DNA of 64,000 nucleotides from a bacterium (GCA_031082145.1 JAVHLP010000009.1:1-64000), one strand, 5' to 3'; shown: positions 44,464 to 52,984, counted from the first letter of the stretch. Numbers and translations: made by a program. The notes: generated by a model from the sequence alone, not told the origin.

Positions 44464-45693
44464 ATGATGGCTCTGGTTTCCAGACCCGTTGGCGTTTGCC
44501 CTGCTTGTGGAGAGGGCAAGTACGGGGGTGTTCTGATCCGGAAGGATAGCGTCCTGTATGGGTGTTCTCGATGCAGCTTCCAACAGACTTACCAACTACC
44601 AGCACTCACCAAGGAGATCGTCTACGTCGATCAGTTGGTCCTCAGCCTGGCGACCATGTACCAGACCACAGGTCGCGGTGACAAGAAGTGGCTTGATCTC
44701 TACGACCGACTTCAGCACCTCTCGCGAAGGCAGTTGATAGTGTGTCCCCTCTCAGAACTTCATGAACATGAGGCAGATCTTTCGGCCTCTAGCGGGTCAA
44801 GCATCGTCACCTCCGGGCAGCTCCTAAGCCAGGGTGTGAGAATGGGCGGGTATCTCGAAGTTGAGGCGAGCCAGTTGGGCAGATCACTTGCCCGGTTCCT
44901 CAAAGGTGATCCGCCTGACCCGGCGTGGGGTGAGCTGGGTTGGAGGGATGCATTCCGGACTAGCCCACATGCATGGACCGACTATACGTCCCTATGGGTC
45001 AGGTCAGAGCCAGCTCCCGAAGACGTGGTACGGCGGCGTAGCGGTAAAGATAAGGCTCATGCTGTCATGCAGGAAGTGCTCAAGGACTGGATGGTCAGAC
45101 AGCGCATCCACTTCGATGAGGTCTACAGAGAGGAACTGGATTGCATCGGGCCTGCTGTTTGGCTCCACGCGAGTGCCTACTACAAGAGGCTAGCCTCTGC
45201 CGCTGATAACTCTGAGCGACGGAGGCTCTATTGGGAGGCCGGGCACTCCGTTCTCCTAACCGAGCACCTTGTAGCCCTCGTTCGGAAGCAACACCCGGAC
45301 GGAAACGCCCTTGAGGTAGTCGCCAAGTTCTATCATTCCGACCACTTCAAACAGACTCCCTTCGCTATTCTGCAAGCAAGGCTGTACGCTGGCATGGCCA
45401 GCCACGTGAAGGGCGGGCGGGTGTTGAGTGCTAGCGACTCCTACGACGTCCTAGTCATCTCTAGGTATGCACCGTATTGCGACGCAGTGTTCGTAGACGA
45501 CTTCATGAGGTCACTGTCCAGCGGGACACCTGTGAACCTGGAGAAGTTCTGCGGAACTCAGTTCTTCTCGGCCAAGACCCTGGGCAGTTTCCTCGGGCGC
45601 CTAGCGGGCCTGGAGAGCCGCATGTCGACCTCACATCAAGAAGCCCTTGAGCTAGCGTATCCTAGGCTAAACGGGGCAGGGAAGAAGGAGTAA
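44464..45693 (+). CDS. Zinc-ribbon protein with PIN-like nuclease domain
   Basis: This 409-residue protein is not assigned to a named family. It has an N-terminal zinc ribbon with Cys12, Cys15, Cys34 and Cys37 (CPAC...CSRC). The pattern of a PIN-like RNase follows: VYVDQLVLS (Asp56), VCPLSELHEHE (Glu98, Glu101 or Glu103) and, near the C-terminus, YCDAVFVDDFM (Asp340, Asp345/346). The order Asp, Ser-x-x-His-x-x-Glu, CD...DD is characteristic of large PIN-like proteins. The start is the first of two ATGs. An extended -10 (TGGTATATT at 44441) begins one base outside the repeat and would give a very short leader. It is the only rightward gene of the island. Confidence 0.6.
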   Translation: MMALVSRPVGVCPACGEGKYGGVLIRKDSVLYGCSRCSFQQTYQLPALTKEIVYVDQLVLSLATMYQTTGRGDKKWLDLYDRLQHLSRRQLIVCPLSELHEHEADLSASSGSSIVTSGQLLSQGVRMGGYLEVEASQLGRSLARFLKGDPPDPAWGELGWRDAFRTSPHAWTDYTSLWVRSEPAPEDVVRRRSGKDKAHAVMQEVLKDWMVRQRIHFDEVYREELDCIGPAVWLHASAYYKRLASAADNSERRRLYWEAGHSVLLTEHLVALVRKQHPDGNALEVVAKFYHSDHFKQTPFAILQARLYAGMASHVKGGRVLSASDSYDVLVISRYAPYCDAVFVDDFMRSLSSGTPVNLEKFCGTQFFSAKTLGSFLGRLAGLESRMSTSHQEALELAYPRLNGAGKKE

Positions 45694-45805
45694 GTGGGAC
45701 TAGGGCTCGGGGAAGCAGGCCGTCATCCGAGTGTGGACAGCCCAGCACATGCCGTGCGCCATACGATGAGCGGTCAACCTGCGCCGGGTGGTATGAACCG
45801 GACGG

Positions 45806-45853
45806 GGCCCCAGCACAGCCGACGTCAGGCTGAACCGCTGGCTAGCTGGGGCC
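45806..45853. terminator. Convergent hairpin inside the island
   Basis: Arms GGCCCCAGC (45806-45814) and GCTGGGGCC (45845-45853), with a further GCC/GGC pairing inside, lie between the PIN-like gene stop (45693) and the convergent TIGR02391 stop (45853). There is no T-run. Confidence 0.45.
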
Positions 45854-46758
45854 TATTCGAGGCCGGTGCGCACGGCTTGATCTAGACGACGATGCAGTAG
45901 TGAGCACAGAGATAGTATGTCGAGCGCATCTTGTTCGCCCATAGGCCAGCTTATCTTCGGAGCGTGCGCCAGTGTGTTCCGGAAAGTCCCAAAGAGACCC
46001 TTGAGCAGGTTCATCAAGCCCCTGTGCTCCCCCCGTTCAGTCTCTGAGCGGAGTGGGTTGAAAGCAAGAAGCGGGTACTCCGAAGCCCCAAACGCGAAGG
46101 CGGAATCGACTAGCTGGGAACCATCGCCATCGAGTTCAGACTTCTCACGGATCTTCTGGGCCACACTCTTCGCGGCCTCAAACACTGCATGGAAGTAGTT
46201 ATCCTGCAATAGCTCAGCCCGGCAGAACTTCAGGACATCGGGATGGACTCGCCGCTCTATGAGAGCTGACTTCAGCTTGGTGGCCCTCTGGTCGGCCTCT
46301 GAGAGGGTGTGTACTTGCTGCACTTTGATCAGAGTACCATCTTCGCGCAACTCGAGACCACAGAACGCCAGAGTCTGATTTAGACTTGTGCGGCGTATCT
46401 CAAAGGACGCACGATTGTCGACGTACCTGACCGGCTTCATAGCCGCTTGGATGAACGCAAGGACGTTGTTAGCACATCGATCGGCTTGCTGCCTCATGAA
46501 GAGCGCTCCGTACAAACGATCGCGCTTGGTCATAGTGGGCGATAGGTCTGCGATTCCAGCCTGCGATAGAAGGCGGCCTATCTCACTTCCGGTGAGCCCC
46601 GTGTGTGTATCGGCTAGCACAGCACAAATGGCCTCAAGCTCGGCGCCTCCAATAGGCGGAATAGCAGCCAGCAAGACCACCTCCCACAGTTCATATGACG
46701 TCCGCGGCGTCACCGGCAGCGAAGCGAGTCCGGTGGACGCCGTTGTTGGACACCACAC
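45853..46758 (-). CDS. TIGR02391-family HEPN-like protein
   Basis: This protein (301 residues at most) has the TIGR02391 (Ymh-type) layout: an N-terminal segment ICAVLADTHTGLTGSEIGRLL, a middle with KRDRLYGALFMRQ and VLAFIQAAMKPVRY, and a C-terminal helical domain with LLKGLFGTFRNTLAHAPK. The Arg260-Asn...His265 pair is the RxxxxH motif of HEPN ribonucleases. The start is uncertain: GTG 46758 has no ribosome site, while TTG 46674 has GGGAGG 5 nt upstream and would drop 28 residues. It lies 12 nt behind the AbiJ-like gene, in one transcript. HEPN toxins typically cut RNA after phage infection. Confidence 0.72.
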   Translation of the reverse strand: MWCPTTASTGLASLPVTPRTSYELWEVVLLAAIPPIGGAELEAICAVLADTHTGLTGSEIGRLLSQAGIADLSPTMTKRDRLYGALFMRQQADRCANNVLAFIQAAMKPVRYVDNRASFEIRRTSLNQTLAFCGLELREDGTLIKVQQVHTLSEADQRATKLKSALIERRVHPDVLKFCRAELLQDNYFHAVFEAAKSVAQKIREKSELDGDGSQLVDSAFAFGASEYPLLAFNPLRSETERGEHRGLMNLLKGLFGTFRNTLAHAPKISWPMGEQDALDILSLCSLLHRRLDQAVRTGLE

Positions 46759-46770
46759 CGAGCCAGAGCA

Positions 46771-47628
46771 TCAAAATGACCTACCGCGCCGTCCGGCCAA
46801 CACGGCCAGGATGTTGACAACGGTGGATGTCGCCTCTGCACACAGTGCAGCCATTCGGAAGTCTGCGGTCCGCTTATGCTGCAGAGCAACTGCTAGACGG
46901 AGAGCAGCTCTTGCGTGTATGCGTACTTCTTCGTTCGCACCCCCACCAAGTTCGACATCAAAGAACGCTTCCAGCATACGTCCTGCATCCGTAGCACTCG
47001 GAGCTACGCCATCCAACGTTGGGTGACGACGCGGATCGAAAACTTCCTGTGAAACGGTGATTAAGACCTCTCGGCAAAGAAGACCAACAGCTTGATACTG
47101 CTCCTCGGTTCCGGCTGTGTCCAGACGGAGCCGCACTTCCTGAAGCTGACGATCCACCTTCTTCCAACCAGTGGGATCCTCGAATACCTCCGCTCTGTGC
47201 CCAAGTCTCTGGGCGGCGAACACCGGCTTGCCCGATATCTGCTTCGCCTCAACAAGCGACCATCCGTCAGCCGCGATTTCTCTATTGTAGGCTGCGACTA
47301 GGTCTCTTGCTTCGGCGGTAGACGGGCGAACGACGGGATGAACCGTTTCACAGAGAAACCGTAGGAACTCACTATCCGGCGCGTGGATAAGGTTGAAACG
47401 ACTATCGTAGAACACCCAATCTTCGTCCCAGTCCCGCCAGTTGACGCGGTGCTGATGGATATCTGATGCGGCCGTTCGCATACGTGAATCGTTAGAGGGC
47501 AGAGATGTCAGGTCATATAGGCGTGCCAGAAAGTCGTCCTCTTGAAGGCGGCCTGCCCAGTGCGTACCGGATGTAGTCAGGAAGTCCACTATGGCGCGCC
47601 GTGTGACTTCGGATATCTCATCCGGCAC
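46771..47628 (-). CDS. AbiJ-like (AbiJ N-terminal domain 3) abortive-infection protein
   Basis: This protein is about 285 residues long. The N-terminal half fits the AbiJ_NTD3 pattern: RRAIVDFL, W-x-GRL-x-x-x-x-FLARLYDLTSLPSNDSR, DIHQHRVNWRDWDEDWVF, and RFLCETVHPVVRP. The C-terminal half is helical and resembles the HEPN-like region of AbiJ proteins. GTG 47628 follows a perfect GGAGGAGGAGG by 6 nt, so I prefer it to the longer frame starting at 47712. Abi proteins stop growth of infected cells. Pairing with the adjoining HEPN-like gene suggests a two-gene defence unit. Confidence 0.65.
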   Translation of the reverse strand: MPDEISEVTRRAIVDFLTTSGTHWAGRLQEDDFLARLYDLTSLPSNDSRMRTAASDIHQHRVNWRDWDEDWVFYDSRFNLIHAPDSEFLRFLCETVHPVVRPSTAEARDLVAAYNREIAADGWSLVEAKQISGKPVFAAQRLGHRAEVFEDPTGWKKVDRQLQEVRLRLDTAGTEEQYQAVGLLCREVLITVSQEVFDPRRHPTLDGVAPSATDAGRMLEAFFDVELGGGANEEVRIHARAALRLAVALQHKRTADFRMAALCAEATSTVVNILAVLAGRRGRSF

Positions 47629-48459
47629 TACATCCTCCTCCTCCGGTGTCCAGCAATGACCATGCTGATCCGTATAAGACACCAGACACTGACCCCTCTG
47701 CCCGCATATCACGCAGCCAGCAGACGGCCACTGCTCTCTTAACAGCGATACTGTGCCCCATCTGAAGCATCATCGGCATCTTATCGGGATACGCGTAACA
47801 GCTTCCCACTACTTCATAGCTCATCCCAGGGCTGCGATCCCCTGCGGGCCGCGGTTGAGCATGGTCCTCCATTAGCTCAGACCCGAAACCTCACAGGGCC
47901 TGTCGCATCCATTTGCCCCCACCCCCGTCGAATCCTGCCAGTTCCAGGTCGTCGTCCGCGTCTTGTCCTGTAGCTCGCACGACGGAGTTGCAACTCAGGA
48001 GTGAGTTGGCTCTGGCAAGCCTCGAGTGATCTCACTGCCGCCCGGCCTCTTCCGCGTGCGCCATGGAAGGACTGAGCGCCGCTACGGCAGGCCGCGCAGC
48101 AAGCTGGGGAAGACGTTGCTGCGGGTTCCGGCAGAGGAACTCGGCGGGTCCGCCTCACGGCTCGACGCCATCAAGAGGGCGCGAGCACGTCTTGAAAGCA
48201 GACTGGTTAAGGCTGACCTGGAGGTCACAGTTGATAGCATGGGAAGTGGTGGAAGAGCATGGAATGGCATGTTCACGCCTGCCGTAACTGGCCGACCGGC
48301 CAACGTAGCCCAGTCTTCTGCGGGCCACTTGGGATTAGCCGACGACACGTTATGGGTTCGATCGGGATGGCGGCGGAGAAAGCGTGGGAATAGGAATTCA
48401 AGGTATCGGGGCTGCTGAAGAAGCCGGGCCCATTGGTGCTTGCATTTGGCCAGGCTATG
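47629..48459. other. Island interior without recognised gene
   Basis: The stretch between the AbiJ-like start and the broken transposase holds only short overlapping open frames on both strands, none with a family pattern. A 28-codon extension of the AbiJ frame (to 47712, with CGQRGQC and HGHCW) could be a leader peptide. The right part probably includes the frameshifted end of the transposase. Confidence 0.35.
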
Positions 48460-49140
48460 CTGGTTGAAGAGAGCAATCAGATATCCGTAGTGAAGCCCCC
48501 GCAGGGCCAATCGGTCTCCCGATGGCCTTGAGGACGTTGTGGGCGAGAGCCACGAGAGGCAGCCCTCACATCTAACTGCTGGCAGGCCGAAGCGACGTAC
48601 TCGCCGGAACCCGAGATCCGTCAAGTGGGCAAGAGCCCCTTCGACTACTGCTTGCCTTCGTTTCCGCAGGCACTGGCGCCACCGAGTCCGGTTGCGGGAT
48701 TCGGCCCTCAGGAACTCTGGTTCGCACTTCGATAGCTGGATAACCCGCCGCTTCCGGAGTGGAGGCAGGCACTGGTCCTTTCGGCAGCACTGTTGGCAGT
48801 CGCTGGTCGCGGCGGCATGAGTCCATGTCTCATCCTTCTCGTAGTAGGTAACTCGTCTGAGCACCTTGCCGGCAGGGCAGGGCAGCGCATCCTGGTGTCT
48901 CAGGTAGAAGCCCTTCCGCGAGTTGCGGTCCTGCAAGTGTCGGGTGTGAAGGGGGATGTGGGCCTCCACTTCCCGACGCTCAAGGTAGTGACGCAACGCG
49001 CCCGAGGTATAGCCTGTGTCCGCGGTGAAGAGCCTCTCTGGCACAGGAGCCTCAGCGAGCAGCTTGAGAACGGGATCGGCATCTCCCGTGTTTGAGTGCG
49101 TGACATCCTGGGCCAGGAAACCGTTGCTGTCGGTAATCAC
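48460..49140 (-). pseudogene. Truncated IS1182-like DDE transposase
   Basis: The frame begins within the catalytic domain (VITDSNGFLAQDVTHSNTGD, then LFTADTGYTSGALRHYLE). It continues through the cysteine-rich CPAGKVL and DCQQCCRKDQC insertion and EPEFLRAESR to the Glu region VEGALAHLTDLGF. Near 48560 the natural continuation (LVALAHNVLKAIGRPIG) has moved to another frame. The N-terminal third is missing, ending at a stop about 10 nt before the right direct repeat. It is inactive. The deletion endpoint coincides with the island edge. Confidence 0.7.
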
Positions 49141-49146
49141 ATGCTG

Positions 49147-49944
49147 CTAGACCCCCCTGAGAGCCAGGATTTCCCTGGCCGGGGTGCGGTCGCCGGTGCA
49201 GCTGATCATGCGAGGCGCGGAGAGGAAGCTCAGCGTGAAGCCGAGATCGCGGTAGAGGGCGACCACCCGGTCGGTGGCCTGGTTAGAGGCGATGACCGGC
49301 CCGGGGTGGCGGGCCAGCCAGTTGGCCAGGCGCACCTGGTCCTCCCAGCGGAAGCCCTCCCTGGCGTACTGGCGGAACTCGACGTCGTAGGGAGGGTCGG
49401 CGTAAAGAAAGGCGTCCGGTCCAACCGGCAGGACTTCGAAGTCCTGGCAGAGGAAGACCCACCCCCGCAGGGCGGCGCCGTACGGCGCCAGGCCGGCCGG
49501 GTAGTTGATCCGCCGGTAGCGCCCGAAGGGCACGTTGAACTCCCCGCCGGCGTTGAAGCGGCAGAGCCCGTTGTAGCCGGTGCGGTTCAGGTAGTAGAAG
49601 AGCTGGGCGGCCTCCCCGCTGCCGGCCTGACCGCCGGCGATTAGCTCGTTGAAGCGGCGCCGGTGGGAGTAGTACAGTTCCTCCTCGTTGCGCATGGGGA
49701 TGGTGAAGCGCAAGTCCCCCTGCAGCCAGCGGTAGAAGTTGATCAGGTGGGGGTTGGCGTCGTTCAGGTAGGCCCGCTCCGGCAGGAGGCCGAGGGCTAC
49801 CGCCAGGCCGCCGCAGAAGGGCTCCACCAGCGGGCGATGGCAGTGGGCTCGCCAGTAGGACCGGAGGTAGGGAACCAGCCAGCGCTTGCCCCCGGCCCAC
49901 TTCAGGGGCGGCCTGAGGGCCGGGGCGATCGCCTCCTGGCTCAC
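49147..49944 (-). CDS. dam: Dam-type N6-adenine DNA methylase
   Basis: This 265-residue D12-class methylase has KWAGGKR (15-21), SAM motif EPFCGGLAVAL (41-51), DPPY at 183-186, and the C-terminal RMISCTGDRTPAREILAL typical of the family. GTG 49944 follows AGGAGGGAGG. No partner endonuclease is adjacent, so it appears to be an orphan regulatory methylase. The last codons overlap the right direct repeat. On the far side of the island the same reading frame would have run 25 codons further to a TGA at 44333-44335, overlapping the start of the transporter gene. Confidence 0.92.
   Translation of the reverse strand: MSQEAIAPALRPPLKWAGGKRWLVPYLRSYWRAHCHRPLVEPFCGGLAVALGLLPERAYLNDANPHLINFYRWLQGDLRFTIPMRNEEELYYSHRRRFNELIAGGQAGSGEAAQLFYYLNRTGYNGLCRFNAGGEFNVPFGRYRRINYPAGLAPYGAALRGWVFLCQDFEVLPVGPDAFLYADPPYDVEFRQYAREGFRWEDQVRLANWLARHPGPVIASNQATDRVVALYRDLGFTLSFLSAPRMISCTGDRTPAREILALRGV
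49163..49191. repeat. Right direct repeat of the island (att-like), within dam 3' end
   Basis: This copy is identical to 44412-44440 over all 29 bp and in the same orientation. Here the repeat is part of the intact dam coding sequence and ends 14 bases before its stop. Confidence 0.9.
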
Positions 49945-50009
49945 CGGCGGCCCTCCCTCCTGGCGGCGCTCCCCTCCTGGTTCTTCCCCGGGCGCCGGTT
50001 CCCTCCCTC

Positions 50010-50765
50010 CTACTCCGTCCGCCAGTCCAGGCGCCGGGTGGCCAGGTAGAGGGTCACGGCGCCGAAGGCCGCCAGGACACCGAGACTGGTCCAGACGGCT
50101 GGATCGCTCCGCCCGGCCAGCGTGGCCCGGAAAGCGTCTGCCGCGTAGCTGGTCGGCAGGAACTTCGAAGTCACCTGCAGGATGCGGGGCAGGTTCTCAT
50201 AGGGGATCAGGACCGGCGACAGGAACATCACCACCAGCATGGTCAGGTTGTTGATCATGTTGGCATGGTGGATGTTGCGCGCGTACACCCCGGCCAGGAT
50301 GCCGAAGCCCACCATGGAGAGGGCGGCTGCCAGCATGACGGGCAACACCAGGAGGCTGGGACGCAGCGGAAAGCCGAACCACCAGCGCCCGAGGGCCAGC
50401 GTGTAGACCATACCGGGCAGGATAAAGACGGTCGAGACGGAGGCGAAAGCCAGGGTCAGCTGGAGCTTGGACACGGGCAGGGAGTCGTAGTACTCCAGGT
50501 CATGACGCTGCCGCCCCCAGGCCAGGTCGTTGGCCAGGCCCTGCATGGGGCCCAGGATGATGCCGAGGATGCAGTTGCCGGCGGTCACGTACAGGCCGCT
50601 GGCCGGGTCGGTGGCGGCCCCGGTGAGCTTCAGGAAAGCCAGCAAGGCGGTGGGGAACAGCGGGCCCAGGATGACGTACCAGTACCACTCGTTACGCACG
50701 TTGGCCCAGCGGATGAAGCACATGTCCAGGTAAACACCTATCCAGCGCCTAGTTCTCCCGAGCAA
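50010..50765 (-). CDS. ABC-2 type exporter permease
   Basis: This 251-residue membrane protein has six helices in the ABC-2 arrangement. A first cytosolic coupling segment precedes WYVILGPLFPTALLAF, and a C-terminal MFLSPVLIPYENLPRILQVTSKFLPTSYAADAFRA block is typical of DrrB/NodJ-like permeases. The start overlaps the ATPase gene by 17 nt. Together they form a two-gene drug, lipid or polysaccharide exporter controlled by the TrmB-type regulator upstream. Confidence 0.88.
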   Translation of the reverse strand: MLGRTRRWIGVYLDMCFIRWANVRNEWYWYVILGPLFPTALLAFLKLTGAATDPASGLYVTAGNCILGIILGPMQGLANDLAWGRQRHDLEYYDSLPVSKLQLTLAFASVSTVFILPGMVYTLALGRWWFGFPLRPSLLVLPVMLAAALSMVGFGILAGVYARNIHHANMINNLTMLVVMFLSPVLIPYENLPRILQVTSKFLPTSYAADAFRATLAGRSDPAVWTSLGVLAAFGAVTLYLATRRLDWRTE

Positions 50766-51693
50766 GCCGCTCCCCCCCTCCCAGTTGCAGGTACACGTCT
50801 TCCAGGGTCGGCGTCAGGATGCGGAAGTCGTCCAGGGAAGCCAGTCCCAGGTCGCCCATGACCCGGTCGATGGCGTCCCGGGCCGAGTTGCGCTCCACGA
50901 GCAGGAGCCAGTGCCCCCGGCCCAGGGGGCGGACTTCCGCGCAGGTGAACTCGGCCAGCCGGGCTTCCGCCTCTTCCGCGTTGAGCCGGAGTTCCAACCG
51001 CACCCTCCGGTCGACCCGAGCTTTCAGCTCACCGACCGTCCCCAGGGCGGTGATGCGGCCGCGGTTGATAATGCCCACCCGCTCCAACACCTTCTCGGCC
51101 TCCACCACGTTGTGGGTGACCAGGATGACGGTGGTCGCCTGTTCCCGGTTCAGCTGCCGGAGCTTCTCCCACACCTGCCGGCGGTGGGACGGGTCAAGGT
51201 CGTTGGTGGGCTCGTCCATGACCAGGATGGGGGGACGGTTCATGAGGGCCAGGTAGAAGGCGACCAGGCGCTGCTCGCCCCCGGAAAGCTTGCCCAGCGG
51301 CCGGCGGCCGAAGGCGGTCAACCCGAACTCCTCCGCCAGTTCACCCGCCTGGAGGGCCGCCTCCCGCCTGGCCATCCCCCGCAGGCGCCCGGTCAAGGCC
51401 AGGGCCTCGCCGGCGGTGAGATCGGCCAGGGCGCCCGCCCGCTGGGGTATGTAGCTGACGTAGCGGGTTACGACTTCCCGGGTGGCAACGACGTCATGCC
51501 CGAAGAGTTGGATGGAGCCGGAAGTGGGGGCCAAGAGGCCGATGAGTTGCTTCACCAGGGTGGTCTTGCCGGCGCCGTTGGGGCCCAGCAAGCCGAAGAT
51601 CTCCCCTTGCTCGATGTCAAAGTCGAGCCCGTCGTTGGCCACCACCCCGCTGCGGTAACGCCTGACGAGGCCCCGTACCCGGTAAGCATGCAC
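50749..51693 (-). CDS. ABC exporter ATPase
   Basis: This 314-residue ATPase has Walker A GPNGAGKTTLVK, signature KLSGGEQRLVAFYLA, Walker B ILVMDEPTNDLDP, switch His THNVVEAE, and an extra 100-residue C-terminal domain as in DrrA/CcmA-type multidrug ATPases. It starts 4 nt after the TrmB-type regulator gene, in the same operon. Confidence 0.92.
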   Translation of the reverse strand: MHAYRVRGLVRRYRSGVVANDGLDFDIEQGEIFGLLGPNGAGKTTLVKQLIGLLAPTSGSIQLFGHDVVATREVVTRYVSYIPQRAGALADLTAGEALALTGRLRGMARREAALQAGELAEEFGLTAFGRRPLGKLSGGEQRLVAFYLALMNRPPILVMDEPTNDLDPSHRRQVWEKLRQLNREQATTVILVTHNVVEAEKVLERVGIINRGRITALGTVGELKARVDRRVRLELRLNAEEAEARLAEFTCAEVRPLGRGHWLLLVERNSARDAIDRVMGDLGLASLDDFRILTPTLEDVYLQLGGGERLAREN

Positions 51694-51697
51694 GGCG

Positions 51698-52849
51698 CTA
51701 ACCTCCCAACAGGGTCTGGAGACGGGCGGCCTGCTCTATGGCGCCCGTCACCTGTATCCGGTCACGCTCGTAGACGGCCCCGGGGGGCAGGGTTCCCCCG
51801 GCCAACGCCAAGAGATCGGCAGCGCTCATCCGGACCACCAGGCCGGGGTCGGGGGCCGGTCCGGGGCCGACGTCGATCCGGCCGCCCCGGAGGTCGACGT
51901 GATAGGTCTGGTCACTTGCCAGCCGGAACTCGTAGCAGCCCCCGATGTCGCGGGCCAGGGTGGGATCCAATTGCAGGCGTTGCCGGAGATCCTCGAAGAA
52001 GGAGGTCACGGTGAGGCCGGCGGGGACGGCCGCGCCGGCAGCGGCCGGCTCCCACGTCCAGAGCTCGGCCAGCAGCTGCCTGGTGCCGGGGGACAGGGCG
52101 GCCAGGGCCCCCGGGCCGACTTCCTCCAGGACGGCGTGCGCGTACATGTCGTGCTGGATCCCCGCCGCCAGGGCGAAGACCAGGGCCGGCGCCGTCGTCC
52201 ACATCCCCACCGTGCGGCCGGGACCGCTGAACTGGGCGACCAGGCCCTGGTCGAGGCCGGCGACCAGGGTGAGCCACCGTCCCCAGGCCGCCACCTGCAC
52301 GTACTGCAGCGGGGAGACACTGTGGCGGAAGAGCCGCTTCACGGGAAGGTCGACGTCGCCGTAGGCGAGGACCCAGACCCCCACTCCCCGCTCCTCGGCC
52401 AAGCAGAAGTCGGGACCCAGCAGCGCGAGATCTTCCGGCCAGCCGCTCACGAAGAGCCGGGACCCGGGCTGGGCGCAAAGGTGCCGGCAGCGGGAGATGA
52501 TCGCCTCCCGGTCCCGGATGACCAGGAACTGGGGGTCGTCACTGCGGGCGGCCAGCCGGTCCAGGCGGGTCGCCAGGCCGGTCATCAACTGCTGCAGCCG
52601 CTCGCGATGACCGGCCAGGAGAAGGCGGTGCTCCACGGGGTGGTAGATCTGCTTACCGTCCGCCGTCTGGACCAGGGCGGCGCCCCGGTGGACCAACCCC
52701 TCCAAGACCTCGTAGACCCGGGCCCGGGGCACCCCGGAGTGCCGGCCGGCCTCGTAGCCGGTAATCCCCGGGTGGCGGACCAGGGCGCAGTAGACCTTGG
52801 CCTCGTACTCGGTGAAGCCGAGTTCCTGCAGTGCGGACAGGATGTCCAT
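51698..52849 (-). CDS. TrmB-type regulator fused to an SCP2-like domain
   Basis: This protein has 383 residues. Residues 1-75 are a winged HTH of TrmB type (LGFTEYEAKVYCALVRHPGITGYEAGRHSGVPRARVYEVLEGL). They are followed by a short coiled coil and the TrmB sensor region (SRLFVSGWPEDL, about 130-240). The last 95 residues (CYEFRLASDQTYHVDLRGGRIDVG ... VVRMSAADLLALAGG ... VTGAIEQAARLQTLL) look like an SCP2 sterol-carrier fold, which binds hydrophobic ligands. TrmB proteins usually sense sugars; a lipid-binding tail suggests a hydrophobic ligand, perhaps the exported one. ATG 52849 has GGAGG 5 nt before it. Confidence 0.75.
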   Translation of the reverse strand: MDILSALQELGFTEYEAKVYCALVRHPGITGYEAGRHSGVPRARVYEVLEGLVHRGAALVQTADGKQIYHPVEHRLLLAGHRERLQQLMTGLATRLDRLAARSDDPQFLVIRDREAIISRCRHLCAQPGSRLFVSGWPEDLALLGPDFCLAEERGVGVWVLAYGDVDLPVKRLFRHSVSPLQYVQVAAWGRWLTLVAGLDQGLVAQFSGPGRTVGMWTTAPALVFALAAGIQHDMYAHAVLEEVGPGALAALSPGTRQLLAELWTWEPAAAGAAVPAGLTVTSFFEDLRQRLQLDPTLARDIGGCYEFRLASDQTYHVDLRGGRIDVGPGPAPDPGLVVRMSAADLLALAGGTLPPGAVYERDRIQVTGAIEQAARLQTLLGG

Positions 52850-52866
52850 GGCGGCCTCCGGTAACC

Positions 52867-52896
52867 ATTATAGTAGTCACTACTCTCCTTGGTCAA
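52867..52896 (-). promoter_or_regulatory. Sigma-A promoter of the TrmB/ABC exporter operon
   Basis: TTGACC (52891-52896) and TATAAT (52867-52872) are spaced by 18 nt on the minus strand. The leader is only about 10 nt longer than the ribosome site. This is one of the clearest promoters in the window. Confidence 0.8.
52872..52884. promoter_or_regulatory. Palindromic operator inside the promoter spacer
   Basis: AGTAGT-C-ACTACT is a perfect 6-bp inverted repeat located between -35 and -10, touching the -10 hexamer. A repressor bound here would block RNA polymerase. The TrmB-type product of the first gene is the natural candidate (autoregulation). Confidence 0.65.
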
Positions 52897-52984
52897 GGAA
52901 GTCTTGCGGGACCCGGCGGCCCGGGATCTGAAACCCCCGGCCTCCATCCCGCGTCGTAGACGGTATTGGGGGAAGGCAGGTACC

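Larger units (their letters stand above)
44412..49162. mobile_element. 4.75-kb genomic island bounded by 29-bp direct repeats
   Basis: A perfect 29-bp direct repeat occurs at 44412-44440 and 49163-49191. The right copy is the 3' end of an intact dam gene; the left copy is a detached piece of the same coding sequence. The DNA between is less GC-rich than the host genes. It holds a zinc-ribbon/PIN-like gene, a TIGR02391 gene, an AbiJ-like gene and a broken transposase. Insertion at a gene 3' end with a duplicated attachment core is typical of integrase-type islands, but no recombinase gene is visible inside. It may be mobilised in trans or have lost it. Confidence 0.75.
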
